The notes beneath the pieces are model-generated. The model saw only the letters and a list, made by a program, of their open reading frames with translations. It was not told the DNA's origin and did not search any database. A DNA stretch of 64,000 nt from Trogon surrucura (taxonomy: Eukaryota; Chordata; Aves; Trogoniformes; Trogonidae), in contig CM036628.1 of NCBI GenBank assembly GCA_020746105.1, positions 7,016,001 through 7,080,000 on the forward strand, in the 5' to 3' direction. This document shows, piece by piece, positions 1-10,963 of the stretch. Position 1 is the stretch's first letter. Every line of letters starts with the position of its first letter. The position numbers were made by a program, and so were the translations under genes.

Positions 1-1957
1 TCGCAGGCTGAACTGTTTATTGCCCACCCAGGAACTCTGACATACCTTTGTAAAGCTTGACTGAGGCAATCTTAATTGCCCTATCTTTAAAATTATTCTG
101 GCTGTATGCATCATCTACAAATTCTGTTTTCCCCCAGTCCGCTCTTCTCTCCTCCTACGTCAGACCCCCAAAATCTAACCAGAAATAGAGCGTCTGAGTT
201 ACCGTCTGCAGAGGCTGTTTGAAATCCGTATTATCCACTCGGACTGGTTTGTGATGCCCACGTGCCAGGCTGTGTACGGTCTGGAGTCGTTTGTAAGGAC
301 AGCGTGCATAGCAATACTGTGAGCCACAGCAACAGTGTCAAGTGCTGTTGTGTGAGAAAACCCCTACTGCTTGCCTGTGTGGAACTGATTTTGGATGTTG
401 GTACTTGTGCAGATAAGGCGGGGATTAATTACCAGAAGTCTTATGCCAGCCCGTAGCTTTAATTTTATCGTATCTAAAAATGGTAGTAATAGCGAACTAG
501 CGGTTAAGTGACCGATTCTGGCTGCCCACGAGTCTTCCCTTTGGAACATCTATATTGGTGACTCTGTGTCTGTTATTTCAATTTTTAAAACGGTCACCCA
601 CTTTGTAGCTTCAGCTAGTCCAGCAGACATCCCACCCGGAACAGGACTCAGGTATAGGCCTTTGTGTGAGAGCTGCAGAAGAGGTGCCATTGAGCGCTCT
701 GCCATCTGCTACCCACGATGTAGTGAAGCAAACTGTTAAACTTCACGTGGAGCTTAGGGCTTGATTAACTTAAATTACCCTCCTGTCGTACGTGTTTGCA
801 ATGCCGAGGAGATTAGGTGGCATATATTTTCAAGAAATACATGTTCATTATTAAGAAAGGTTATGCAATAACATCCAGTGGTCATTTCCTCTTGGAGTGT
901 AGCTCTGTGTCTGTAGCGTAATTTGTTTGTTTATGCATCCTGCTGGATCCCGGCGAGGAGGTGGACCAGCACTGCAGGCACAAGCGGAGTGGCTCCGTGG
1001 CACTGGCCGGCCCAGCTGCGCGGGCTGGTGCTGCCCGAGCCACCGAGGGAGGAGAGCCAGAGACCTCGGGGAGTAGAGGTGAAGAGGTCCAAAGTACGAG
1101 GAGGCAATGGTAGGGGAGAGTGACCAGGGATGGGCTGAAAGCCAAAGAGACCCAGGGAGAGCTGAGGAGGCTGGGGCAGGTAAACGGGGAGAGGATGGAG
1201 GCACCACAAGTCCAGGCCCACCTCTGGAGGGCTGGTTGCCTCATGTGCCTGGTCTTGCCAGGGCCAGCATCCCCTGTTGCTTCCACTCGAGCAGGAAGGG
1301 TTTCCTGCGTGCAAACTCCTTGACCACGGACCTACAGATAATGCTTTTCTTAATCTCCGTTGTCTTTTTTTAAGTTTGTGACTCTTGCTTTTTTGCCTCC
1401 TGCTCCTGCTTTCATACCTTTGTTGTGATTGCTCGACTGGAGGAATTGGACTCTCTTAGGAGCAATGAAGAGATGCTCCAGGGAGCTGACCCTGTGTCAC
1501 CTCTTCCAGGAGCAGGCACAGTGCCGGGGCTGCACACCTTGGACTGCCCTGTGATCCTGGGCATGTGTTGTTTTGATTTATTTTGTTTAGAAGAGGTTTT
1601 TCTTCAGGTGAGCATAGTGTTTGGGCAGCCCGGCCACCAAACAGCTTGACCGGAGCACAGAGCTGCTGTTTGGTGTGCAGCTCGAGTACGTGCTGGTTGG
1701 CTTTGAGCCGGTGCTAACGCTGGGACAAAAGTCAAGGTACGTCTGTGCTGCTGCCCTTGTGTAAATTCACTGGTTCAGGCAGAAATAGTGAAGATTTCAC
1801 CTGACTGACCTGCTGGTTGCACGAGCTAAGTCTGGGCTGCAGAAGTTGCTTAAGACATTAAGAAATTAATCTGGCACTTGACCCACGTGGAACAGCAAAA
1901 GTGCTGGAGCAGCGTCACTAGCCTTCCCTGGGCCAGCCTCGCGGGCATGTCTGCGTG
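1..1957. other. Non-coding, no gene seen
   Basis: Upstream intron or intergenic DNA. The one departure is a GC- and purine-rich stretch at about 1034-1205 with a GCAG|GTAAAC donor-like site near 1176. Open frames here overlap in several phases and look like chance products of the composition. Confidence 0.6.
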
Positions 1958-2408
1958 ATATCATGAAGATGATCAGTGGGCTGGAGCACCTGCCCTGCGA
2001 GGACAGGCTGAGAGAGTTGGGGTTGTTCAGCCTGGAGAAGAGAAGGCTCCAGGGACACCTTACAGTGGCCTTGCAGTACTTAAAGGGGGCCCACAGGAAA
2101 GATGGGGAGGGATTCTTTATCAGGGAGTGTAGAAACAGGATGAAGGGTAGCAGTTTCAAAGTGAAAGAAGGGAGATTTAAATTAGATATTAGGTAGAAAT
2201 TTTTTACTATGAAGGTGGTGAGACAGTGGAACAGGTTGCCCAGAAAAGCTGTGGCAGCCCACTCCCTGGAAATGTTGCAGGCCAGGTTGGCTGGGGCTTT
2301 GAGCAACCTGGTCCAGTGGGAGGTGTCCCTGCCCATGGCAGGGAACTTGGAACTAGGTGAGCTTTAAGGTCTCTTCCAACCCAAACCATCCTGTGGTTCT
2401 GTATCAGT
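1958..2408 (+). mobile_element. CR1 non-LTR retrotransposon, 5'-truncated
   Basis: The sequence follows the 3' portion of a bird CR1: ATGAAGATGATCAGTGGGCTGGAGCACCTGCC, then GGTTGTTCAGCCTGGAGAAG, then the 3' UTR (AGACAGTGGAACAGGTTGCCCAG, TTGAGCAACCTGGTCCAGTGGGAGGTGTCCCTGCCCATGGCAGGG, CTCTTCCAACCCAAACCAT) and a decayed CTGTGGTTCTGTATC tail. A frame over the first part gives the end of CR1 ORF2 (GLEHLPCEDRLRELGLFSLEK) with later stops. It is an old, dead 5'-truncated copy in the same orientation as MAMLD1. Confidence 0.93.
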
Positions 2409-2974
2409 GCATCTCACTATGCATCTCCTTCAACAGAAATTTGGGATCTTAGGGTGGCCTTAGATTCTGTCAACCTAAGATGGTAATGTTCTCTTTTGCA
2501 GCTGTCTCTAAAGCATTGTAGCTTCTCTGGAGTAAGGAGATGTCATTTAGTGTTTGTAAAGGCAGATGGGAAAGTAAGTGATTCTTTGATTCTCTCCGAG
2601 AGCTTTTCTTACACATAGAAAGAATGAGTCACTCGACGTTTCATTATTGAATAGGAGCTGATTTACAAGTGTGTATGCTCTAAGATGAATGTTGGTGGAT
2701 GAACTCCTATAGTTGCTCCATGACCATACTGTAAATGGGCTTCAGCCAGTTGGATGTAATTCATTCTGTGGCACTCTACTGTCTTTTGAAATGGAAGCAG
2801 CATCCTTCTTATGATCTTCTGAAGGCTAGAAGGCCGATTAACATGGGAATTCTTGATTAGTTTTAATTCAGTTCTACTACTCCAGGAAACATAGTTCCTG
2901 AATTGCAGAAAGACAGACTCTGCAAACACGGATCTAAATCAGCGTACTGGAGATCCTGGTGGTAGGTGTGGTGA

Positions 2975-3215
2975 CTATGATTAATATTTACTTGATGCCT
3001 TTCATCTTCCAAGTACTTTACACAGAACAAGGATTTAATCTTCACAAAAGCTGTGTGAGTTAGGTGAAGTAAGTTTTACTGTCTCTGCTGTATTCATAAA
3101 GGCAGGGAAACTGGAGCAAAGAGATTAAAGTATTTTGCTTACGGTTACAAAGAAGGCCAGTGATAAACTGCGGAATTTCTGTTTTCTATTTCTGCTTCCA
3201 GACTAATGTCTCTTC
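2975..3215 (+). mobile_element. MIR (CORE-SINE) relic
   Basis: The segment follows the MIR consensus along most of its length: TATTTACTTGATGCCTTTC / AAGTACTTTACACAG / GATTTAATCTTCACAA / TGAGTTAGGTGAAGTA, then the core GGCAGGGAAACTGGAGCAAAGAGATTAAAGTA, TTGCTTACGGTTACA, GCCAGTGATAAACTGCGGAATTTCTGTTT and CTTCCAGACTAATGTC. MIR was active before the amniote radiation, so a copy this readable in a bird genome is unusual. The call is by eye from memory of the consensus. Confidence 0.72.
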
Positions 3216-3736
3216 TTTATAAGAAGCAGCAGCAGGACAAACTTATGAGTAAGAACATGACAAAAATTTAGTGAGGCAATATAAACTTAGCGTGTTGCAG
3301 CTGTACCTGTGGCTCTGATGCTGGTGGCCTGCTGAGTGATCTCCTTCTTTGGCACTGCAGTCTGACATCCACCCTTAGGGAGGCATCACCTCAGATTGCT
3401 GCTTGAGTTGCAAAGTATCCGAAGACCTTTTCTTAGGCTGATATAATAGCTCAGTTTAGTCACTGGTGCAACTGTCCCATGGAAGACATAAGTATGTGTT
3501 GTGATTTCTGGAGTAAAATGGTTTCTGCTGGAGTGAGTATGATGAGGTGCATACATGATTTTATTCAACTCAGTGACTTCTTATGGATGTTCCTTCACAG
3601 ATGCACTGCCAAGTGCTTACATTATATTGTTGCAAGTGGTCTCATATGGAAAGATTGTTTGCTTTTAGCTTGGATAGGGCTTCTCACAGGGCTCAGTTTA
3701 AGTATATGTTCAAGTGCATTGCTGCATCAGGGCCCT

Positions 3737-4480
3737 CACAGAATCATAGAATGTTCGGGGTTGGAAGGGACCTTGAAAGATCATCTAGTCCAACCCCCCT
3801 GCCGGAGCAGGATCCCCTAGGGCAGCCACACAGGAACGCATCCAGGTGGGTTTTGAAAGTCTCCAGAGAAGGAGACTCCACACCCTCTCTGAGCAGCCTG
3901 TGCCAGGGCTCTGCCACCCTCACAGGAGAGACATTTTTCCTCATGTTGAGGTGGAACTTCGTATGTTCTACCTTAAACCCATTATTTCTTGTTCTGTTAC
4001 TGGGCACCACTTGGAAGAGATTGTTTCCTTCCCACTGACACCCACCCCTCAGATATTTCTATACATTAATAAGGTCCCCTCTCAGCCATCTCCTTTCAAG
4101 ACTAAACAGCCCCAGTTCTCTCAGTCTTTCTTCAGAGGAGAGATGTTCAAGTCCCTTAATCATCCTGATATCTCTCTGTTGGACTCTCTCCAGTAGGTCC
4201 CTGTCTCTCTTGAATTGGGGAGCCCAAAACTGGACACAGTATTCCAGGTGTGGTCTCACCGGGGCAGAGCAGAGGGAGAGGAGAACTTCCCTAGCCCTGC
4301 TGGACACACTTTTCTTAACGCTTCCCAGGATCCCATTGGCCCTCTTGGCCACAAGGGCACGTTGCTGTCCCATGGACAACTCACTGTCCACTAGGACTCC
4401 AGGGTCTTTTTCCATGGGGCTGCTTTCCAGCAGGACGGCCCCTAATCTCTACTGGTACCTGGTGTTATTACTCCCCAAAG
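3737..4480 (-). mobile_element. CR1 retrotransposon, 5'-truncated, antisense to MAMLD1
   Basis: Read on the + strand, this is the reverse complement of a CR1. It opens with CAGAATCATAGAATG...GGTTGGAAGGGACCTTGAAAGATCATCTAGTCCAACCCCC, runs through the 3' UTR, and continues into the C-terminal part of ORF2. It is truncated at its 5' end near 4480, where a short tandem repeat begins. It is the longest and best preserved of the four CR1 copies here. Confidence 0.96.
4059..4415 (-). pseudogene. CR1 ORF2 (reverse transcriptase protein) C-terminal fragment
   Basis: There are 118 uninterrupted codons. They read DPGVLVDSELSMGQQ (the end of the RT-linked region), then VRPHLEYCVQFWAP, RDLLERVQQRDIRMIKGLEHL and ERLRELGLFSLERR, which is the typical C-terminus of CR1 pol. 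The endonuclease and catalytic RT motifs are missing because the element is 5'-truncated, so it is not functional. Confidence 0.9.
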
Positions 4481-4518
4481 GAATTACCAGCAAAGGAGGA
4501 ATTACCAGCAAAGGCTGT
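4481..4518. repeat. Two-copy 18-bp tandem repeat at the CR1 5' breakpoint
   Basis: GGAATTACCAGCAAAGG occurs twice in tandem, period 18 (boundaries within a few bases). It lies right where the similarity to the 3737-4480 CR1 stops, so it may mark the insertion or truncation junction. Confidence 0.6.
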
Positions 4519-6734
4519 CACCCTGAGCCGCACACCGGCAGAGTTGTCGAGGGCCCAAAGGTAGTTTTTTGGTTTGAAGAGCTTCCTATCAAGATGAGTC
4601 AGTGGACGAAGCTTAATATCTGAGAAAGTTCTTATCTGAGAAGGCATCTGACCTTTTGAAAGAGAAACCTCCTTTGTCGACGCGTTCGAACTGTGTGCAC
4701 CCGCGATTGGGTGGTACAGCCGAAATGGAAACCCTCACCTGGGGAGGCCGTGCCGGGAGCCCCCCTCCTTCTGGGCGGGGAAGAGCAATCGCGTTTCAGT
4801 TCCTCTGATCCCACCTTTGCAAAGGAGGAGGAGGTGCCCTTGCCTGAAACTGGAATTGGCTCAGAGATAGCGCTTGTAGAAGCCACTTTTTTTTGGTCTA
4901 GGTTTGACTATAAATTCGGTCTCCTGTTTCACGTGGAGTAATGATTTTTATTCTGCGGTGAGGAATTGCCGGGCAAGAGAAGGGAGATGGGAGAGCAGAG
5001 CGGTGCAGCCCTGCTCTCCTTGTAAGGCCATGGTTCAAAATGTTTAATTAGTTGTTTCAAAACGGTGGCTCCTCTCCTTTGAGGAAAGAATGATGTATCA
5101 GCAAAAGCTGACCAAATTGATGTAGCAAATCAATTCTATGGTAATCCGTTTATTTAAACTTTGGTACTTAATTTTATAAGCCCTTCTCAAGTGTTCCCGT
5201 GCTCCTGTTCATTAGCTGGTATTCTTTTATGCTATTGCTTGGAGGTTTGTGCTGCAGATAGCAAAATGGCCAGGACATGCCACTCGAAACCGCCTCTAAA
5301 TGTAATTCAAGCGGGTCTGCAATAATAGTGCTAAAAGAAGAGCTATTTAGCAGCATTATTAATGGGCAAAGAGTTCAGGCAGGATTATGAAAAAGTAAAT
5401 TTTTATTAAGAGTGGAGGAGCTAGAAGAATGGACTGATTGCCCTGAGTCCTCTGGGCCCTCGAGCAATCAATTTCCCTTTCTAGTATTCAGTTACTTGCT
5501 AATTGTATTGATTTTTATCAAATATGTGTACAAATCAATTTTATATTTTAGTGCTGTTAAAAGCTTCCTTCCTTCCTTGCAGGCAGTGCTGCTCTGATCA
5601 TACTCATTGTCTTCCTTTATTTTAATGCTTTTAATCTTGATGCATGTTTTTGTTAGGACATGCATGTTTTTCTTTAGGACATTTAACCGGGTGGGGATTT
5701 TACCCAGATGCTCAGGGTTGGAGGGGGATTGTGTTGTGGAAAAGTTATAACCAGAAACAAAGAAGGGGATAAATGCTGAACGTGATGCATTCTTATTCAA
5801 TAAACATGAAAATGAAATCGGGGCGACAAAAATTAAACTCCTGAAATAACACCAGCTGGTTTATCAGTACAGCCTCCAACATTTCTGAAAACCGAGTCAC
5901 TCAGGCTCTTCAAGTAAAGTGGATGCTGGAGACATCTCTAAGCAAAGTGAATGTATTGAACTCTGAACAAAATAAACCAACATTCTCCATTTGTGTTTGT
6001 TTATGCCCATGGCAATTTGAATTGTTCCTGTCAAACGTACCTATTCCTGAGACAGCATACGCTCGCGCTCTCTTTTTAGTGTGAGCTACACAGTTTGGAG
6101 TTGAGGAAAATCTCTCTGGCTGCGTGTGTAAGCTTGAGAAATTGACTCTCATAATTGAAATGTTTGGGGTATGTTCAGCGCTGCCGGAGATGGTGGGAGA
6201 GACTTTGAACTTTTGATGGTGTGAGCAGTAGCCATGAGAACAAGCAGAGTTAGAGCTGACTTAATGTTACACTGCAGAGTTTATGACATTCTGTTTTCTG
6301 CTCTTATTGCCAAGGCACTTTAAGAAGAAATAAAATCTTATACTTTTCTTTAGGAGGGAAGAGTTGCATTAGCAAGTGTCCAGGTGTATACACATACCCA
6401 GTAAAAACACACTTTATGTTAAAGAGTCTGATACAGTGGTAGAAACATAAAGCGTTTTCTATTTCAAATTGATCACTTTGGTGTTTTTCTTCTCTGCCCT
6501 GCTTCCGCTGATGTTTATTCGTTACACAGGGTTCCCAACTGGGAAAGCCAGCAGAAACCACAAGTTTCTCAGCCTCTCTTGTCTGCCAGTAGCTGCTCCC
6601 AAAGGCAGTGGTGCTGCGGTAGGAGAAGACGTAGCCAAGCCCTCCTGCCAGTTGGGCTGGCACGTCAGAACCTGGGTGGTTGCTCGCTGGGAGCCCCCAG
6701 ACAGCAGCTCGCTAAGAGGCAGGTGTCTCTGTTA
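4519..6734. other. Non-coding, no gene seen
   Basis: Between the 3.7-kb CR1 and the CpG island. Apart from the 20-bp duplication at 5641 I see nothing assignable. A moderately GC-rich patch at 4730-4850 has no exon signals I trust. Confidence 0.6.
5641..5681. repeat. Two-copy 20-bp tandem duplication
   Basis: TGCATGTTTTTGTTAGGACA is followed at once by TGCATGTTTTTCTTTAGGACA. The copies are nearly identical, a simple local duplication in non-coding DNA. Confidence 0.75.
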
Positions 6735-7115
6735 CCCCGTAACGCGGCTGTGCTGTGCTTCCTGCCTGCTGCGGCGGCTTTCCTTGCTCTGGGGTGCCTG
6801 GTATTTTCAGGTCCAGTCCAGGCACCGCAACCGTAATTGTGGGTGTAATGTTCTAGAAGCCGGTTAGGGGAAACCGGTCTGATTCTCCTTTGATCTCTGC
6901 ACGCGGTGAGATTCCTCGCCGCACTCCCGGCTGGAGCGAGGGGGCCGCATTCTGCCCCGTGAAGCTGCCGGGCTCTGTCACCCGAGGGGCGCGGGCTGGG
7001 CGGGAGGAGAGCCTCTGCCAGCGCTGCCCCTGGCTCGGCGTCGCCTTCTCGAAACCGTGAGCGCGTTTTGGTCGTTCGGCTTCCACAGCACCTCTCGCAC
7101 GAGAAATCACGGACT
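6735..7115. promoter_or_regulatory. CpG island, candidate promoter
   Basis: I count about 26 CpG dinucleotides in roughly 220 bp (6890-7110), with more CpGs just upstream (CCCGTAACGCGG, GCTGCGGCGGC). This is far denser than the AT-rich DNA on either side. Most of the segment contains no repeat I recognise. It could be an alternative or internal promoter of MAMLD1, an enhancer, or the promoter of a non-coding RNA. No TATA box or conserved coding exon is visible in it, so no direction is assigned. Confidence 0.55.
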
Positions 7116-10100
7116 GGATAAGCCGTATGAGGGGTCATTATAACACAGAGAAGATAAATGTACCGGTTCTGCTGGAGGCTGTCCTCAGGCTGTTTGTTAT
7201 GTGTCTCTAACACTGTCACTACATCACACACTTCCTCGATCTCCGTATTACCCTACAAGCCTGTCTAATGGGATCCTCTGTTGCTGATTCCAGCTTACCC
7301 TGACCTACTTCTTTCTTGTGTCCCAGCAAGCTGTCAGGAGCTATCAGAGCACTGGGAGCTGAAATAAACACTCACTGAGGGGAAAAGCAAGGCTGTCTCT
7401 AGTGAATTTAATTAGCTTTGTTTAACTGGCTTGTTTGCTTTGTAAATCACATCATTTTTAGTCAAATTTAAGGGATAGGAAAAAAAAAAATCTGTAATTA
7501 AAATCAAATGATGCACGACCTTATTAAAAGTCAAGGGTTTTAGAAGTTCGATGCAAAAAGTCATTTAGTTTGTAACGCGTTTGCAGCACTCTGAATATTT
7601 TAGGGGGAAGAAGGATGGATTTGAGATGCCTTTTGGTTTGGGGGTCTTTTCAGACAGGAGGGAGATAGTTATCATTGAGCCAATATCTTTACCTTTCCTT
7701 GCATTTGGGGAAGAAAAAAAGAAATTGCAGTTTTTCTTAGTTAAGACTTGAGTATTTTCATCAATATTGCAAGCTTGCTAGATAAAATTTTTGGATCCAA
7801 ATAAAATTTTTTACTGTTTCTTTCTGTCCTGTGGCCTAAGCATCAGTATATTGTTATCCATAGTTTGAATCGCTGCTGTTGTGTGAAACCATGGTTTAAA
7901 TCACGGCTTCCTTTTGCACTTCTGTTGCGTTTTTGAGCATGAGAATAGAAGTCATTGTAATTTTGGCTCTGCCAGACAAATGAAGCACTGACTCGACAAG
8001 TCATCACTGGGTTGAATTTGAAAGTGCTTATAGTGGTTTTATCAGACAGTATGTTATGCCTTTCAGGTGCTTTACTGTATTTCAGTGTGGCGCATATTTC
8101 TTCTAACAATTGATGTTCTTGCTCTTGTCAGCATAGGGTCTAATCCTCTTGCTGTTGAAAATGATAAAAGCCCTATGAATTCCTAATACGTCTTATCAAA
8201 ATCTGGCTAAAATATAAAATGCCTGACCCCAACGTCTGATTCTTCTCTGGCTGAAATATTTCTTCCTTGCACCATGCATGCATATTGATAGAGCCTCCTG
8301 AGTACATGGCTTATAGAAGTACACCCGTCCTTGTGCTGAGCTGCAGCGTGAACAGAAAAGGATTAAAAGACCACTGAGAAAGAAATGGGTATGGATGAAC
8401 TTGTAGTGTGCAAAAAAGAAGGTAAAAATGCAGGATAAAATGACTACCCAAGAGTATGAGAGGAATTAAAAATCTGTTTCACAAAGCTTCAGTACTTCTT
8501 GCAGTCCCCTGAAAAGTATGTAAGATTGGCCAACCTGTAGTACCGCACTGAGAATTACTCATGGTGATAATGTCGTTGAGGAGTGTAATGAGCAGCCTGA
8601 TTGCTCAATGACTCCTGGGTAACTCACTTAGTGGTCACTGGGAGATTTCAGAAAGAGAAAAGAGAAATGTTCTTTCCTCAGCAGGAGTTTTGGAGGTCCC
8701 TGGGCTCCACTGGAGCATCGGGCTGGAAGTTCTCTGCCATGCCAGGGGGAAAAGTCATATGGAAGTCTTACAAAAAGAAACACATTGAGAGGCTTGAAGT
8801 GGTTTGACAAAATTGAATCAAACCGCGAGGAGCCAGGTGAGTGGGGTAAACCAGCACTAAGGTACGGGAATCAAGTGAGCTGGGTTTGCTGCGTTACAGC
8901 AGTGGGGAGTGAGGTGAGGAAGGCTGAAACGTCCCAGCTGAAGAATTCGCAGACCTTCAGTAACTCCACTGAACAGAGACCAGAAAATTTGAAGTGTTAC
9001 AACTTCAGAAACTTTGCTCGCGTTGCAGTGCTTTACCAGCTTTTGTCTCTTCCTTGAGGATTGAGGTCTTAAGTATTTTTGGCACCTGTAGCCGAGAGGT
9101 GTAGAGTGAGAGGAATACAAGTACTTCTACTGGGTCATCGCTCCAGAGAAAGTGGCTGAGGTAGATATCGTGGGGCTTTTGTCATAGGCATGGACATGGA
9201 TAGCAAGAAAAATATTATGGTCGTAATATACCCTGGCGGGAGGATGTGTGGCAGAGCAGTGAGATAGCGAGGGGACTAAAGCTAAATGCTCGTTTGGACC
9301 TGTGAGCTGCACCTCACTGCACCTGAGAACTGCGTGTGAGGACAAGAAGACTTTGGCACTGTGGGAAAGTGGGAATTTAGCGTGTTTAGCAGCAAACATG
9401 ATTAATTGATGCGTGCCTGTCACCTCTGCGATAGCACGCTGGTCCCTCCATTCATCTCCCTGGGAGCGAGAAAGCGGCTCCCTGCTCAGAGGGCACGTTT
9501 TTCGTGGTGTAAATCAGGAGCCGAGGAAGGGATCTGTCCCGGCGCCTCTCTCTGCGCTTCGAAAAGTGCCTGGCGTGTTTTGGGCACCGCTGTAATCTGA
9601 ATAATAAACACTTAATTCCAAGATCCTCATATTTGGCTGAAGTTGTTCTGTTAAATGATGCTTTGCTTGGAGGACACTGAAAGGGGCAAATATTCACTAA
9701 GACTTGAGTCGTTTAACTTAAATCAACCTCCTCCTACCCACTATTGACATATAAAGAGAACCAGTGAGGCATGTTTAATTACACATGCAACGAGTTTACA
9801 ATTAGTCTGCAGACTGATTTTTTTTTTTTATTATTATTATTTTCTTTTGACACAGCAAGGAAAGATTTGATCCTGCAAGAGGTCTTATTAGCTGTAATAT
9901 GAGCAGGGCTGTGGGTTTGTTTGTTGGGGTTTTTTTCCATTTTAAATGTAAGTAGAATGTTTTTATCTTCTAGGTCAAATGATTTAATCTGGTGCTCTAA
10001 TGTTACATGGTTTAGCAATCCTTCTGCTCCCCTTCTGCTTGTAATAAGTGACAAAAGTACGGCTTCTTGCTTGATAAATGGGTTAACAGTATTCACAAGG

Positions 10101-10179
10101 CAGGTAATAGAAATCCATATTAATAGGTGGAAATTGGCTCTTGATGCCAGGCAGCAGAGTCTAATGAAAGTATTATTGT

Positions 10180-10215
10180 TTTAGCTTCCAGCTCCTTTGG
10201 AAGCTGAAAGCTAAA
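10180..10215. other. Short inverted repeat / hairpin
   Basis: TTAGCTTCCAGCT at 10181 is answered by AGCTGAAAGCTAA at 10202, giving a stem of about 16 bp with 3 mismatches around a 3-base centre. At least two of the mismatches are C/T type, so they would be G-U pairs in a - strand transcript. The loop is too short for a normal pre-miRNA. Confidence 0.55.
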
Positions 10216-10929
10216 TGCCTGTATTACATTTCTTATTACCTATTTATCACACCATATAGCTGAGTGGATGTTTATTAAATTACATTCATGTTTAATGCCA
10301 GTTTGTATACTTTTCACTGAACGTGTTCTCAAAGGAGATTTTCTGGAAGCATTTCAGAAATGCACAACTATTTTCCCATTCTCTTTTTATAAATTAAAAC
10401 CATTGTTGTCAACTGTCAATATACAATGGGCTTGGAAATGAAATTGTTTCCTGCTAAGCCGTAAGAAGCTAAACCTGCTCTATTTAATTTAGGAAATAAA
10501 TATTTAAAAATCTCAAAAACACACGGTGTTCCTGGGTAGTGTTGATTCTATTTTAGTCTTTGAAAATACCCAAGATCCCAAGAGTTGGGCTTACCTAGTT
10601 TTAGCTTTAATTTAGCATTAAATTGCTTCATCGGGGATTTTATATATGACCTTCTGTATGTTTGTGATTCTTTTGAGAATATTTAAAATAGTACTGAATA
10701 CCATCAAAGATAAGAAATTATGAGCCTGTTTATTAATATACCTACTTATGGCACTTCTCCAGTTCTGCATTATTTTCTTCTTAAGCAGCACTTTCAATTC
10801 ATTCCATTTAGATTAAAAGGAAAAAAAAAAAACAACCCAAACCACAAAACCCCAGCACAGCTCAAATATTCCCACATAGCTTTGACCTGGAGAGTGTTGG
10901 GATCTCAAGGGCTTTCTGCACCTTGTGGG

Positions 10930-10963
10930 AAGAAAAAAAAAGAAAAAAAAAAAAAAAAAAAAA
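10930..10963. repeat. A-rich low-complexity run
   Basis: A nearly pure A run broken by two G's. No SINE body or target-site duplication is recognisable beside it. Confidence 0.85.

Noticed and set aside
6665..7231. 188-codon open frame on - over the CpG island
   Set aside because: GC-rich sequence with few stops; the peptide shows no recognisable domain. The CpG island itself is kept as a feature.
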